Shown piece by piece: positions 1 to 8,585 of a stretch of 12,296 bases of DNA (its first letter is position 1; the number at the start of each line of letters is the position of its first letter). A program made the position numbers and the translations under genes. Location of the stretch: positions 1 to 12,296 of the forward strand of contig DATBME010000022.1 in NCBI GenBank assembly GCA_036555005.1. Direction: 5' to 3'. Under the pieces are notes generated by a model. That model made no database searches, was not told the origin of the DNA, and saw only the letters and a program-made list of their open reading frames with translations. The DNA is from DASSCW01 sp036555005 (GTDB taxonomy: Bacteria; Chloroflexota; Limnocylindria; QHBO01).

Positions 1-59
1 TCGCCGTAGCGCCTGGACAGGCCGTGGCACTCGATCGCGATGGCGCCGGCGTCGGGCAT
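1..59 (-). CDS. ABC transporter ATP-binding protein, N-terminal fragment
   Basis: Only the first 19 codons are inside the window; the gene continues to the left. Read on the minus strand from the ATG at 59, they give MPDAGAIAIECHGLSRRYG. The last part matches the usual first strand and A-loop of ABC ATPases (hydrophobic-x-x-x-x-L-S-[KR]-x-[YF]-G), where the aromatic residue stacks on the adenine of ATP. The Walker A motif would lie beyond the edge and cannot be seen. A strong ribosome binding site (GGGAGGA, 68-74) lies 8 nt upstream, inside the end of the preceding gene. The start is 4 nt after the stop of the PLDc_N-type membrane protein gene, so the two are almost surely co-transcribed. By family knowledge, this arrangement resembles yxlE-yxlF of Bacillus, in which the next gene is a permease. 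The substrate is unknown. Confidence 0.72.
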   Translation of the reverse strand, partial: MPDAGAIAIECHGLSRRYG

Positions 60-63
60 CGGC

Positions 64-252
64 CTAGTCCTCCCGGCCGATGATGAAGTACAGGAGCGGA
101 CCGAAGAAGCTGATGAAGATGATGACCAGTGCCCAGATCAGCTTGCTGTCGCCGCGAACCCGGCGCTCCGGCCGGGTCAGGTCGATCAGCGCCCAGATGA
201 GCAGGCCGAGCTGCAGCACGATCAGCGGCAGGATGAGGCCCAGGATGTCCAC
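64..252 (-). CDS. small PLDc_N-type (YxlE-like) membrane protein
   Basis: A 62-residue membrane protein starting at a GTG at 252. There are two hydrophobic segments: residues about 3-17 (DILGLILPLIVLQLGLLIWA region) and about 38-56 (KLIWALVIIFISFFGPLLYF region). They are joined by a short polar turn containing ALIDLTRPERR and followed by IIGRED. The ALxDL...W...I...GP.LYF..GR pattern is that of the PLDc_N domain, the two-helix membrane module also found at the N-terminus of cardiolipin synthases; here it stands alone without a phospholipase domain. Bacillus YxlE has a similar length and precedes an ABC ATPase gene, as here, and is described as a negative regulator of sigma-Y; no sigma factor is visible in this window. 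The start is fixed by GAGGA (258-262) 5 nt upstream. Longer readings into 253-501 are Arg-rich, lack a ribosome binding site and cross the promoter region. Confidence 0.85.
   Translation of the reverse strand: MDILGLILPLIVLQLGLLIWALIDLTRPERRVRGDSKLIWALVIIFISFFGPLLYFIIGRED
68..74 (-). promoter_or_regulatory. ribosome binding site of the ABC ATPase gene
   Basis: GGGAGGA on the minus strand, 8 nt before the ATG at 59. It lies within the last codons of the PLDc_N-type gene, consistent with translational coupling. Confidence 0.75.
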
Positions 253-257
253 GACGT

Positions 258-262
258 TCCTC
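258..262 (-). promoter_or_regulatory. ribosome binding site of the PLDc_N-type gene
   Basis: GAGGA on the minus strand, 5 nt before the GTG at 252. It decides that start over longer in-frame readings. Confidence 0.7.
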
Positions 263-264
263 GC

Positions 265-292
265 CTGAGGTGGGATGGGCGGAGCGTATACT
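265..292 (+). promoter_or_regulatory. predicted promoter for acnA
   Basis: TATACT at 287-292 is a near-consensus -10 box and stands out in GC-rich sequence. A weak -35 candidate, CTGAGG (265-270, TGA core), lies 16 nt upstream. The expected start near 299 gives a leader of about 90 nt carrying a 7-bp hairpin. The -10 call is better supported than the -35. Confidence 0.5.
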
Positions 293-311
293 CTTCGGTG
301 ACAGCTCTCGA
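283..311 (-). promoter_or_regulatory. predicted promoter for the PLDc_N-type/ABC genes
   Basis: On the minus strand, TCGAGA (311-306; four of six bases match TTGACA) is followed after 17 nt by TACGCT (288-283), a TAnnnT -10 box. Transcription would start near 276, giving a leader of about 24 nt that includes the ribosome binding site. The -10 box overlaps the plus-strand -10 box of acnA by two bases. Predicted from sequence only. Confidence 0.45.
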
Positions 312-315
312 CCCG

Positions 316-333
316 GGACGGGCGCACCCGTCC
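316..333 (+). other. stem-loop in the acnA leader
   Basis: GGACGGG (316-322) and CCCGTCC (327-333) form a perfect 7-bp stem around a CGCA tetraloop. It lies between the predicted promoter and the ribosome binding site of acnA. No T-tract follows, so it is not a classical terminator. Its role is unknown. Confidence 0.5.
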
Positions 334-375
334 GGCGCCGATTCGAACGACACCGCGCTCCGCGCGGACGAGACG

Positions 376-382
376 AAGGAGG
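376..382 (+). promoter_or_regulatory. ribosome binding site of acnA
   Basis: AAGGAGG, 7 nt before the GTG at 390. This near-perfect site decides the acnA start and rules out the earlier in-frame ATG at 270, which lies upstream of the predicted promoter. Confidence 0.85.
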
Positions 383-389
383 CGCATCC

Positions 390-3275
<2,886 letters not shown>

Positions 3276-3478
3276 TGCCGCCGACCGGCTCGGTCCTCTG
3301 CAACGGTGGCGTCTCAGGTGGTGAGTACGTCGGCGCGGATGACTGCCAGATCAGCTCTCCGGCGCTGCGTTTGACTCACCCCGTGAGTTGGGAGTCGCCG
3401 GGCGGACGGCATCGGCGCCGTTGTACTCAAGGCGTGTGTACGGCCAGCAACAGGGAACTGCGGCGCTCGATTCGGGAA
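3276..3478. other. gene-free gap between acnA and the apt promoter
   Basis: About 200 bp without a convincing gene. Short open readings here (from 3275 and from 3388) have no ribosome binding site or family features, and one crosses the apt promoter. It contains a small hairpin directly after acnA (GACCG 3283-3287 with CGGTC 3291-3295) and the larger two-part stem-loop at 3359-3401. No T-tract is seen, so acnA termination may be Rho-dependent. Confidence 0.5.
3359..3401. other. two-part stem-loop between acnA and apt
   Basis: The inner stem is ACTCAC (3374-3379) with GTGAGT (3383-3388) around CCC, extendable by G-T pairs. The outer stem is CCGGCG (3359-3364) with CGCCGG (3396-3401), separated by unpaired stretches of 9 and 7 nt. 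It could be a terminator without a T-tract, an RNA processing signal, or a palindromic operator; the sequence does not decide. Confidence 0.45.
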
Positions 3479-3508
3479 TTGCCGCCCTCGGATGGATCGG
3501 GATAGACT
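3479..3508 (+). promoter_or_regulatory. predicted promoter for apt-GNAT-ahcY
   Basis: TTGCCG (3479-3484), an 18-nt spacer, and TAGACT (3503-3508). This is the clearest two-box promoter in the window. The expected start near 3515 gives a leader of about 27 nt containing the apt ribosome binding site. Confidence 0.6.
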
Positions 3509-3531
3509 CAGGCCCGCCCTCATCCGTGCCT

Positions 3532-3535
3532 GGAG
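3532..3535 (+). promoter_or_regulatory. ribosome binding site of apt
   Basis: GGAG, 6 nt before the GTG at 3542. It supports the GTG start, for which there is no nearby ATG alternative. Confidence 0.6.
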
Positions 3536-3541
3536 TCCTCC

Positions 3542-4072
3542 GTGACCGTCCGCTCCGCCGACGACCTGCGCGCCAAGATCCGGGAGATTCCGGACTTTCC
3601 GAAGCCCGGGATCCTCTTCTATGACATCACCACCCTCCTCAAGGATCGGAAGGCCTTCGCGGACGTGATCGACCGCATGGCTGACGCGGTCAAGGACGAC
3701 CAGATCGACCTGGTGGTGGGCATGGAGTCGCGCGGCTTCATCTTCGCGGCGCCGCTGGCCTACAAGCTGAACGCCGGCTTCGTGCCGGTGCGCAAGCTCG
3801 GCAAGCTGCCGGCCGACACGATCGAGGTCGAGTACGACCTGGAGTACGGGACCGCCACCCTGGAGGTGCACCGCGACGCGATCACGTCCGGGCAACGGGT
3901 GCTGATCGTCGACGACCTGCTGGCGACCGGCGGCACCGTGCTGGGCACGATCGAGCTGGTGCAGAGGCTGGGTGGCGAGATCGCCGGCCTCTCGTTCATG
4001 GTCGAGCTGACCGAGCTGCACGGTCGCGCCAAGCTCGGCGACTTCGCCATCCACACCTTGATCGCGTACTGA
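3542..4072 (+). CDS. apt: adenine phosphoribosyltransferase
   Basis: A cytoplasmic enzyme of 176 residues, the usual length for the family. It converts adenine and PRPP to AMP and pyrophosphate (purine salvage). Visible blocks are the N-terminal IREIPDFPKPGILFYDITTLL (13-33, typical of bacterial Apt), ESRGFIFAAPLA (62-73), the flexible loop RKLGKLP...Y (84-98) and the PRPP-binding motif VLIVDDLLATGGT (120-132) with its two acidic residues. It is the first gene of a likely three-gene set with a GNAT acetyltransferase and ahcY. AhcY releases adenosine and Apt recycles adenine, so a shared theme of adenine-nucleoside recovery is reasonable but inferred. The GTG start is supported by GGAG 6 nt upstream and a promoter at 3479-3508. 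Confidence 0.97.
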   Translation: MTVRSADDLRAKIREIPDFPKPGILFYDITTLLKDRKAFADVIDRMADAVKDDQIDLVVGMESRGFIFAAPLAYKLNAGFVPVRKLGKLPADTIEVEYDLEYGTATLEVHRDAITSGQRVLIVDDLLATGGTVLGTIELVQRLGGEIAGLSFMVELTELHGRAKLGDFAIHTLIAY

Positions 4073-4089
4073 GCTCGAGGCCGGTGCTG

Positions 4090-4950
4090 ATGGCGGTCGC
4101 CCCCAAGGCCGATCTCTACGCCCGGTCCGTCTCCGACCGGGACGAGCTCGCCGCCTATCTGCGGACCGACCGGCGGTACGCCGCCTACGCCCTTGGCGAC
4201 CTCGACGGCCCGAACCGCGCCCGCTGCCGCTGGGGCATGGCCTACGACGACCTCGGCCGGCCGATCGCGCTGGCGATGCACCAGGACGGCGTCATCCCGC
4301 AGCCGCTGTACGTGATGGGTGACCCGGCCGGTGTGGTGGAGGTGCTGTCCAGCGTGATCCGCCCGCGCGACGCCTACCTGCTCGGCACGGAGGCGCTCGA
4401 CGCCGCGGTGGCCGACCTGTACCAGCTGGAGCGGCCGGTGACGCTGCACCGCATGACGGTCGACCGCGCCGGGTTCGTGCCCTTCGAGGGCGGAGCGGTG
4501 CGGCTGACGGCCCGCGACATCGACGACCTGAACCGGCTCTACCAGCTCGGGTTCCGGGGGGCCTTCCCGTCGGGCGTGCTGGAGGACGGGATCTACTACG
4601 GCGTGCGGCTGGGCGGCCGGCTGGTCAGCGCCGCCGGAACGCACGTCATCAACGCGCACGAGGGGATTGGCGTGGTGGGCAACGTCATGACCCAGCTCGA
4701 GTACCGCGGCCATGACTTCGCCAAGATCGTGACCAGCGCCGTCACCGCCGAGCTGCTGACGCGCGTCGACATCGTCGCGCTCAACGTGCACACCGACAAC
4801 GCGCCGGCCATCGCCGCCTACCACCGGCTCGGCTACGGGGTCCACTGCCTGCTGAGCGAGCGGCTGGCCCGCCGACGCGCGGCCGGCTGGGGAATCATGC
4901 GACCGATACGAGAGGCACTGCGACTGACGTGGCCACGCGAAACGAGGTGA
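4090..4950 (+). CDS. GNAT family N-acetyltransferase, two-domain
   Basis: A protein of 286 residues, specific substrate unknown. The C-terminal half is a GNAT acetyltransferase domain: LTARDIDDLNRLY (139-151), the acetyl-CoA-binding region VGNVMTQLEYRGHDFAKIVTSAV (196-218) and the closing motif LNVHTDNAPAIAAYHRLGY (231-249), which is highly typical. The usual R/Q-x-x-G-x-G/A pyrophosphate loop is only partly kept (YRGHDF). The N-terminal half (about 15-125) resembles the degenerate first half of tandem or FR47-like GNAT proteins, with YAAYALGDLDG. The ATG at 4090 is chosen because GAGG (4077-4080) lies 9 nt upstream; a GTG at 4084 is too close to it. It starts 17 nt after apt stops, and its end overlaps ahcY by 22 nt, so the three genes are probably one operon. 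Whether it modifies a small molecule or a protein cannot be told. Confidence 0.88.
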   Translation: MAVAPKADLYARSVSDRDELAAYLRTDRRYAAYALGDLDGPNRARCRWGMAYDDLGRPIALAMHQDGVIPQPLYVMGDPAGVVEVLSSVIRPRDAYLLGTEALDAAVADLYQLERPVTLHRMTVDRAGFVPFEGGAVRLTARDIDDLNRLYQLGFRGAFPSGVLEDGIYYGVRLGGRLVSAAGTHVINAHEGIGVVGNVMTQLEYRGHDFAKIVTSAVTAELLTRVDIVALNVHTDNAPAIAAYHRLGYGVHCLLSERLARRRAAGWGIMRPIREALRLTWPRETR

Positions 4951-6203
4951 GGGGCGACATCGCCGACATCGGCCTGGCCGATGCGGGCGCGCTCAAGATC
5001 GAATGGGCCGACCGCCAGATGCCGGTGCTGGCCGGCATCCGGGAGCGGTTCGCCACCGAGCGTCCACTTGAGGGCTGGCGCATCAGCGCCTGCCTGCATG
5101 TCACCGCCGAGACCGCCAACCTGATGCGCACGCTGGCTGCCGGCGGCGCCGATGCGGTGCTCTGCTCCTCCAATCCGCTTTCGACCCAGGACGACGTGGC
5201 CGCCTCGCTGGTCGCGCACCACGGCATCCCGACCTATGCCATCAAGGGCGAGGACCGCGACTCCTACTACGGCCACATCGGCGCCGCACTCGATCACCGG
5301 CCGGAAGTGACCATGGATGATGGCGCCGACCTGGTGAACGAGCTCCATACCCGACGCACCGAGCTGCTGGGCGGCGTCGTGGGCGGGACCGAGGAAACGA
5401 CCACCGGCGTCATCCGGCTGCGGGCGATGGCCAAGGCCGAAAAGCTCGCCTACCCGATCGTGGCCGTCAACGAGGCGCTCACCAAGCACCTGTTCGATAA
5501 CCGCTACGGGACGGGGCAGAGCGCCATTGATGGCATCCTGCGGGCGACCAACATCCTGTTCGCCGGCCGGACGGTCGTGGTCGGCGGCTACGGCTGGGTG
5601 GGTCGCGGGATCGCGTCCCGGGCCCACGGCATGGGCGCCAACGTGGTGGTGGTCGAGGTGGATCCGGTCCGGGCCCTGGAGGCCGCCATGGACGGCTTCC
5701 GGGTGATGAGCGCCGCCGGCGCGGCGGTCGCCGGCGACGTGTTCATCAGCGCCACCGGCAACCTGAACGTGTGGGGCGGCGACCACTTCCCGGTCATGCG
5801 CGACGGGGCCATCCTGGCCAACGCCGGCCATTTCAACGACGAGTTCCAGCTGGCGGCGCTGGAGGAGCAGGCAAGCTCGTCCCGCGAGGTTCGTCCCTTC
5901 ACGCGCGAGTACGCCATGCCGGACGGACGGCGCATCTACGTGCTGGCCGATGGGCGGCTGGTCAACCTGGGCGCGGCCGAGGGCCACCCGGCCATGGTCA
6001 TGGACATGAGCTTCGCCAACCAGGCGCTCGGCCTGGAGTGGCTGCGCGCGCACATCGGCGAGCTGGAGCCGCGGGTCTACGGGATCCCGGACGAGATCGA
6101 CCGCGAGGTGGCGCGCCTCAAGCTGCGCTCGATGGGCGTCGAGATCGGGGAGTGGACGCCAGAGCAGCGGGCGTACGCCGAGTCCTGGGAGTCCGGCACG
6201 TGA
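4929..6203 (+). CDS. ahcY: adenosylhomocysteinase
   Basis: An NAD-dependent cytoplasmic enzyme of 424 residues. It splits S-adenosylhomocysteine into adenosine and homocysteine, relieving inhibition of methyltransferases. Motifs include CSSNPLSTQDDVAASL (79-94), the active-site acid region MDDGADLVNELH (129-140), GGTEETTTGVIRL (152-164), the Lys/Asp pair in TKHLFDN (K186, D190), the Rossmann NAD motif GGYGWVGRG (219-227), NAGHF (298-302, H301) and GHPAMVMDMSFANQALG (352-368). The length and compact central region fit the shorter type without the roughly 40-residue insert of many bacterial and plant enzymes, as in Thermotoga. The GTG start at 4929 lies inside the end of the GNAT gene; AGAGG (4911-4915) is 13 nt upstream, rather far. 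A second GTG at 4947 would shorten it by six residues, so the exact start is uncertain. Together with metK about 1.2 kb downstream, it covers two steps of the methyl cycle. Confidence 0.96.
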   Translation: MATRNEVRGDIADIGLADAGALKIEWADRQMPVLAGIRERFATERPLEGWRISACLHVTAETANLMRTLAAGGADAVLCSSNPLSTQDDVAASLVAHHGIPTYAIKGEDRDSYYGHIGAALDHRPEVTMDDGADLVNELHTRRTELLGGVVGGTEETTTGVIRLRAMAKAEKLAYPIVAVNEALTKHLFDNRYGTGQSAIDGILRATNILFAGRTVVVGGYGWVGRGIASRAHGMGANVVVVEVDPVRALEAAMDGFRVMSAAGAAVAGDVFISATGNLNVWGGDHFPVMRDGAILANAGHFNDEFQLAALEEQASSSREVRPFTREYAMPDGRRIYVLADGRLVNLGAAEGHPAMVMDMSFANQALGLEWLRAHIGELEPRVYGIPDEIDREVARLKLRSMGVEIGEWTPEQRAYAESWESGT

Positions 6204-6240
6204 GCGTGTCGACTGCTCCGCCGCTGCGCACGCCGGCTTA

Positions 6241-6395
6241 GCACCGGTAGGGCTATCTGGCGGGGACCGGCCGACATCGGCCGACCCCGGCGGCCCGCAG
6301 ACGCGTTGGCACCCCTTAGCGTGCTGCGGAGCCCTTATCGACCCCATCCAACCGGCGGGATGCCGCCACTTCCCGCCAGCTAGCCCTTAGGGTGC
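6241..6395. repeat. 155-bp inverted-repeat (MITE-like) element
   Basis: The ends 6241-6266 and 6370-6395 are imperfect 26-bp inverted repeats; by my count 21 of 26 positions match without gaps. The shared core is AGGGCTA-x-CTGGCGGG, starting at 6249. Inside are GGCCGA-CA-TCGGCC and a near-copy of the right end (6314-6326 matches 6385-6397 at 12 of 13 bases). No coding capacity is seen. It fills nearly the whole gap between the convergent ahcY and XRE genes, and its right end supplies the last two sense codons and the stop of the XRE gene. No clear target-site duplication is visible. A related unit lies at 10108-10229. A bidirectional terminator of unusual size is the main alternative. Confidence 0.55.
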
Positions 6396-7130
6396 TGAAT
6401 GCGAGAGGGCGACCCGTTGGCGCCTCGACAGGTTGCTCGCGAACAGCCTCGTACCGCGGACATCGGACCAGACCAGACCGCGCCCGGCCGGCATTCGGCC
6501 CTCGGGCTCGCTCAGCGCCCGCAACCAGGCGCGCGAGCTTGCCGGTAGGTTCGTCGCGAAGATTGCCGAGAGCTGCGTCACGAGCCTGCGATTCTGCTGC
6601 GTGGCGCGGACGACCAGCAATCCGCTCACGGACCAGCCAGGATCCAGGCCGCGAATCCGCTCGACTTTGTCCGCGAGCCCGCGCAGCCCGGCGCCGACAT
6701 CATCGATGAAGTCCCAGACTTCGACCACTGCCAGCTCCCTGGTTCGCATCCGCCGGAGCAAGACGTCGACGTAACGCCACGCTCCGGGGCCCGCTACCAG
6801 CCGCTCGGGATCCGCCGACCAGTCGCCAGCCGCCGCGTACCGGATCACGAGATCTTGGCGCACGGCGTGTTGGTAGTCCAGCGGCCGGTCCGATCCCGGG
6901 GCATCCTCGAGATAGACCACGAGCCGCGTCCCGACGGCCGCGGCCATGGTTGCCCACGTCTCGAGTGAACCAGATGCTCCCCTTCCAAGCTCCGCCTTGC
7001 TCACCCACGTCTGTGCCGTCCCTGCCGCGTGGCCGAGTTGAAGCTGTGTGGCGCCAAGCGCCCGGCGTCGCGCGCGCAGGGCCCGCCCGAGCCGAGCGGC
7101 GATCTCCTGGCTACGGCGCCGACCGGCCAC
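6387..7130 (-). CDS. XRE-family regulator with a degenerate nuclease-like C-terminal domain
   Basis: A protein of 247 residues (from the GTG at 7130). Residues about 9-62 form an XRE/Cro helix-turn-helix: IAARLGRALRARR, the TQLQLGHAAG helix, WVSKAELGRG and the closing SLETWATMAAAVG. The C-terminal part (about 88-205) has alternating strands and helices with YVDVLL (D122) and ELAVVEVWDF (E137), a layout like the D...ExK of PD-(D/E)XK nucleases, but the lysine is Trp139. I infer a nuclease-derived fold that has lost catalysis; the real family is uncertain. The start is ambiguous: a GTG at 7169 gives 260 residues, but the extra codons end often in A or T, unlike the rest, and have no ribosome binding site, while the GTG at 7130 has AGGGA 8 nt upstream. 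The gene converges on ahcY and diverges from metK. Its target is unknown; autoregulation or metK control are guesses. Confidence 0.75.
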   Translation of the reverse strand: MAGRRRSQEIAARLGRALRARRRALGATQLQLGHAAGTAQTWVSKAELGRGASGSLETWATMAAAVGTRLVVYLEDAPGSDRPLDYQHAVRQDLVIRYAAAGDWSADPERLVAGPGAWRYVDVLLRRMRTRELAVVEVWDFIDDVGAGLRGLADKVERIRGLDPGWSVSGLLVVRATQQNRRLVTQLSAIFATNLPASSRAWLRALSEPEGRMPAGRGLVWSDVRGTRLFASNLSRRQRVALSHSAP

Positions 7131-7221
7131 CCGGAACTTCCCTGATCGTCGCCGATGTCGCGGTGGCACAGCACCGTGAGGATTAGCGATCGGTGATTAC
7201 CGCGCGGTTACCGCCGGATCA

Positions 7222-7237
7222 CGCCTCGCATGAGGCG
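7222..7237. other. small hairpin in the XRE-metK gap
   Basis: CGCCTC (7222-7227) and GAGGCG (7232-7237) pair perfectly around GCAT. It lies between the divergent XRE and metK genes. It may be an operator half or RNA structure; the role is unknown. Confidence 0.35.
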
Positions 7238-7249
7238 AAAGTCGGTACT

Positions 7250-7277
7250 GCACCCCTCCCGGTGCTGAAGCGGGAGG
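7250..7277. other. two mutually exclusive hairpins upstream of metK
   Basis: CCTCCCG (7255-7261) pairs perfectly with CGGGAGG (7271-7277) around a 9-nt loop. The same strand can instead pair GCACC (7250-7254) with GGTGC (7261-7265). Both cannot form together because they share position 7261 and the 7255-7260 segment. Alternative pairing is a feature of regulatory RNAs, but the proposed metK start site lies downstream of this segment, so it may act only as DNA or in a longer transcript. Confidence 0.4.
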
Positions 7278-7351
7278 TCAATTGGGCGATGGCCAGCGAA
7301 ACGCCAGCGCCAGTGCCAGTCAGCCCTACGCGTGCTGTGTACGCCCCGCGC

Positions 7352-7357
7352 TACACT
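7352..7357 (+). promoter_or_regulatory. -10 box of a probable leaderless metK promoter
   Basis: TACACT (TAnnnT) ends 7 nt before the metK ATG at 7365. Transcription would begin at or within one or two bases of the A of the start codon. No ribosome binding site is present, which agrees with a leaderless mRNA. No convincing -35 box was found. Confidence 0.6.
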
Positions 7358-7364
7358 CGCCGCC

Positions 7365-8582
7365 ATGCCGGACCAGATGCGCCGCATCCCGTTCACCTCC
7401 GAGTCGGTCACCGAGGGCCATCCGGACAAGCTCTGCGACGCCATCGCCGACGCCATCCTGGATGACGTCCTGTCGAACGACGCGGGCGCGCGCTCGGCGA
7501 TCGAGGTGGCCGCCACCACCGGCCTGGTGCTGGTGCTGGGCGAGCTCACCACCGAGGCCTACTGCGACGTCCAGAGCGTGGTGCGCCGCACCGTGCGAGA
7601 GATCGGCTACGACGACAGCCGCCTGGGCTTCGACTGGGAGACGTGCGGCACCCTGGTGGCCATCAAGGAGCAGTCGCCGGACATCGCCCTGGGCGTCGAC
7701 CATGCGCTGGAGGCCAAGCAGGGCACCGATCCGGACGAGCTAGGCGCCGGCGACCAGGGAATGATGTTCGGCTACGCCACCGACGAGACGGCAGAGCTGA
7801 TGCCGATGCCGATCCAGCTTGCCCACCAGGTGGCGCGGCGCCTGGCGGCCGCGCGCAAGGACGGGACGCTTCCCTTCCTGCGGCCCGACGGCAAGAGCCA
7901 GGTGACGGTCGAGTACGACGCCGACGGCCGGCCGCTACGGGTCGACACGGTGGTCGTCAGCACGCAGCATGACCCGGACGTGGGCCTGGACGTCCTGACC
8001 GATGCGGTCCGCGACGTGGTCGTGCGCCAGGCGGTGCCGGGCGAGCTGCTGGACGACCGAACCCGCTACCTGGTCAACCCGACCGGGCGGTTCGTGATCG
8101 GCGGGCCGATGGGCGACTCCGGGCTCTCCGGGCGCAAGATCATCGTCGACACCTATGGCGGCATGGCGCGCCACGGCGGTGGCAGCTTCAGCGGCAAGGA
8201 CCCGACCAAGGTGGACCGATCGGGTGCCTACATGGCGCGCTACGTGGCCAAGAACGTGGTCGCAGCCGGCCTGGCCGACCGCTTCGAGCTGCAGCTGGCC
8301 TATGCCATCGGCGTGGCGCGGCCGCTCGCCGTGAACGTGGAGACGTTCGGAACCGGGCGCATCCCCGACGATCGGATCGCCGCCCTCATTGGCGAGCACT
8401 TCGACCTGCGGCCGGGCGCGATCATCGAGACACTCGGCCTGCGCGCGCCCATCTACCGACCAACCGCCGCGTACGGCCACTTCGGCCGCAGCGACCTGGA
8501 CCTTCCGTGGGAGCGCACTGACCGTGCCCAGGCGCTGCGCGACGCCTCGGGCGTCCGCGGCGAGGCCACGCTCTCCAGCTGA
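7365..8582 (+). CDS. metK: S-adenosylmethionine synthetase
   Basis: A protein of 405 residues, close to the usual bacterial length. It makes S-adenosylmethionine from methionine and ATP with release of phosphate and pyrophosphate; the family acts as a cytoplasmic homotetramer needing Mg and K ions. Signatures are TSESVTEGHPDK (11-22), the MetK hexapeptide-containing GAGDQGMMFGYA (127-138), GDSGLSGRKIIVDTYGG (250-266) and the P-loop-like GGGSFSGKDPTKVDRS (271-286). The ATG at 7365 is chosen because a -10 box ends 7 nt upstream, implying a leaderless mRNA; the ATG at 7377 is possible, and in-frame starts before 7357 would lie in the promoter. It leads a set with a TPR-like gene and proC. I see no recognisable SAM riboswitch. 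With ahcY nearby it forms the supply and clean-up ends of methyl metabolism. Confidence 0.97.
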   Translation: MPDQMRRIPFTSESVTEGHPDKLCDAIADAILDDVLSNDAGARSAIEVAATTGLVLVLGELTTEAYCDVQSVVRRTVREIGYDDSRLGFDWETCGTLVAIKEQSPDIALGVDHALEAKQGTDPDELGAGDQGMMFGYATDETAELMPMPIQLAHQVARRLAAARKDGTLPFLRPDGKSQVTVEYDADGRPLRVDTVVVSTQHDPDVGLDVLTDAVRDVVVRQAVPGELLDDRTRYLVNPTGRFVIGGPMGDSGLSGRKIIVDTYGGMARHGGGSFSGKDPTKVDRSGAYMARYVAKNVVAAGLADRFELQLAYAIGVARPLAVNVETFGTGRIPDDRIAALIGEHFDLRPGAIIETLGLRAPIYRPTAAYGHFGRSDLDLPWERTDRAQALRDASGVRGEATLSS

Positions 8583-8585
8583 CCG

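Noticed and set aside
3283..3295. Intrinsic terminator directly after acnA
   Set aside because: The stem is 5 bp and no T-tract follows.
4833..6347. Minus-strand open reading of 504 codons opposite ahcY
   Set aside because: Mirror reading of a well-supported ahcY; composition is typical of a reverse shadow.
7131..7169. N-terminal extension of the XRE protein from the GTG at 7169
   Set aside because: Codons here end often in A or T, unlike the rest of the gene, and there is no ribosome binding site; kept as an alternative start only.
7170..7364. A SAM riboswitch in front of metK
   Set aside because: I could not find conserved core elements of the SAM or SAH riboswitch classes I know, and the metK promoter looks leaderless. 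The hairpins are reported only as unexplained structure.
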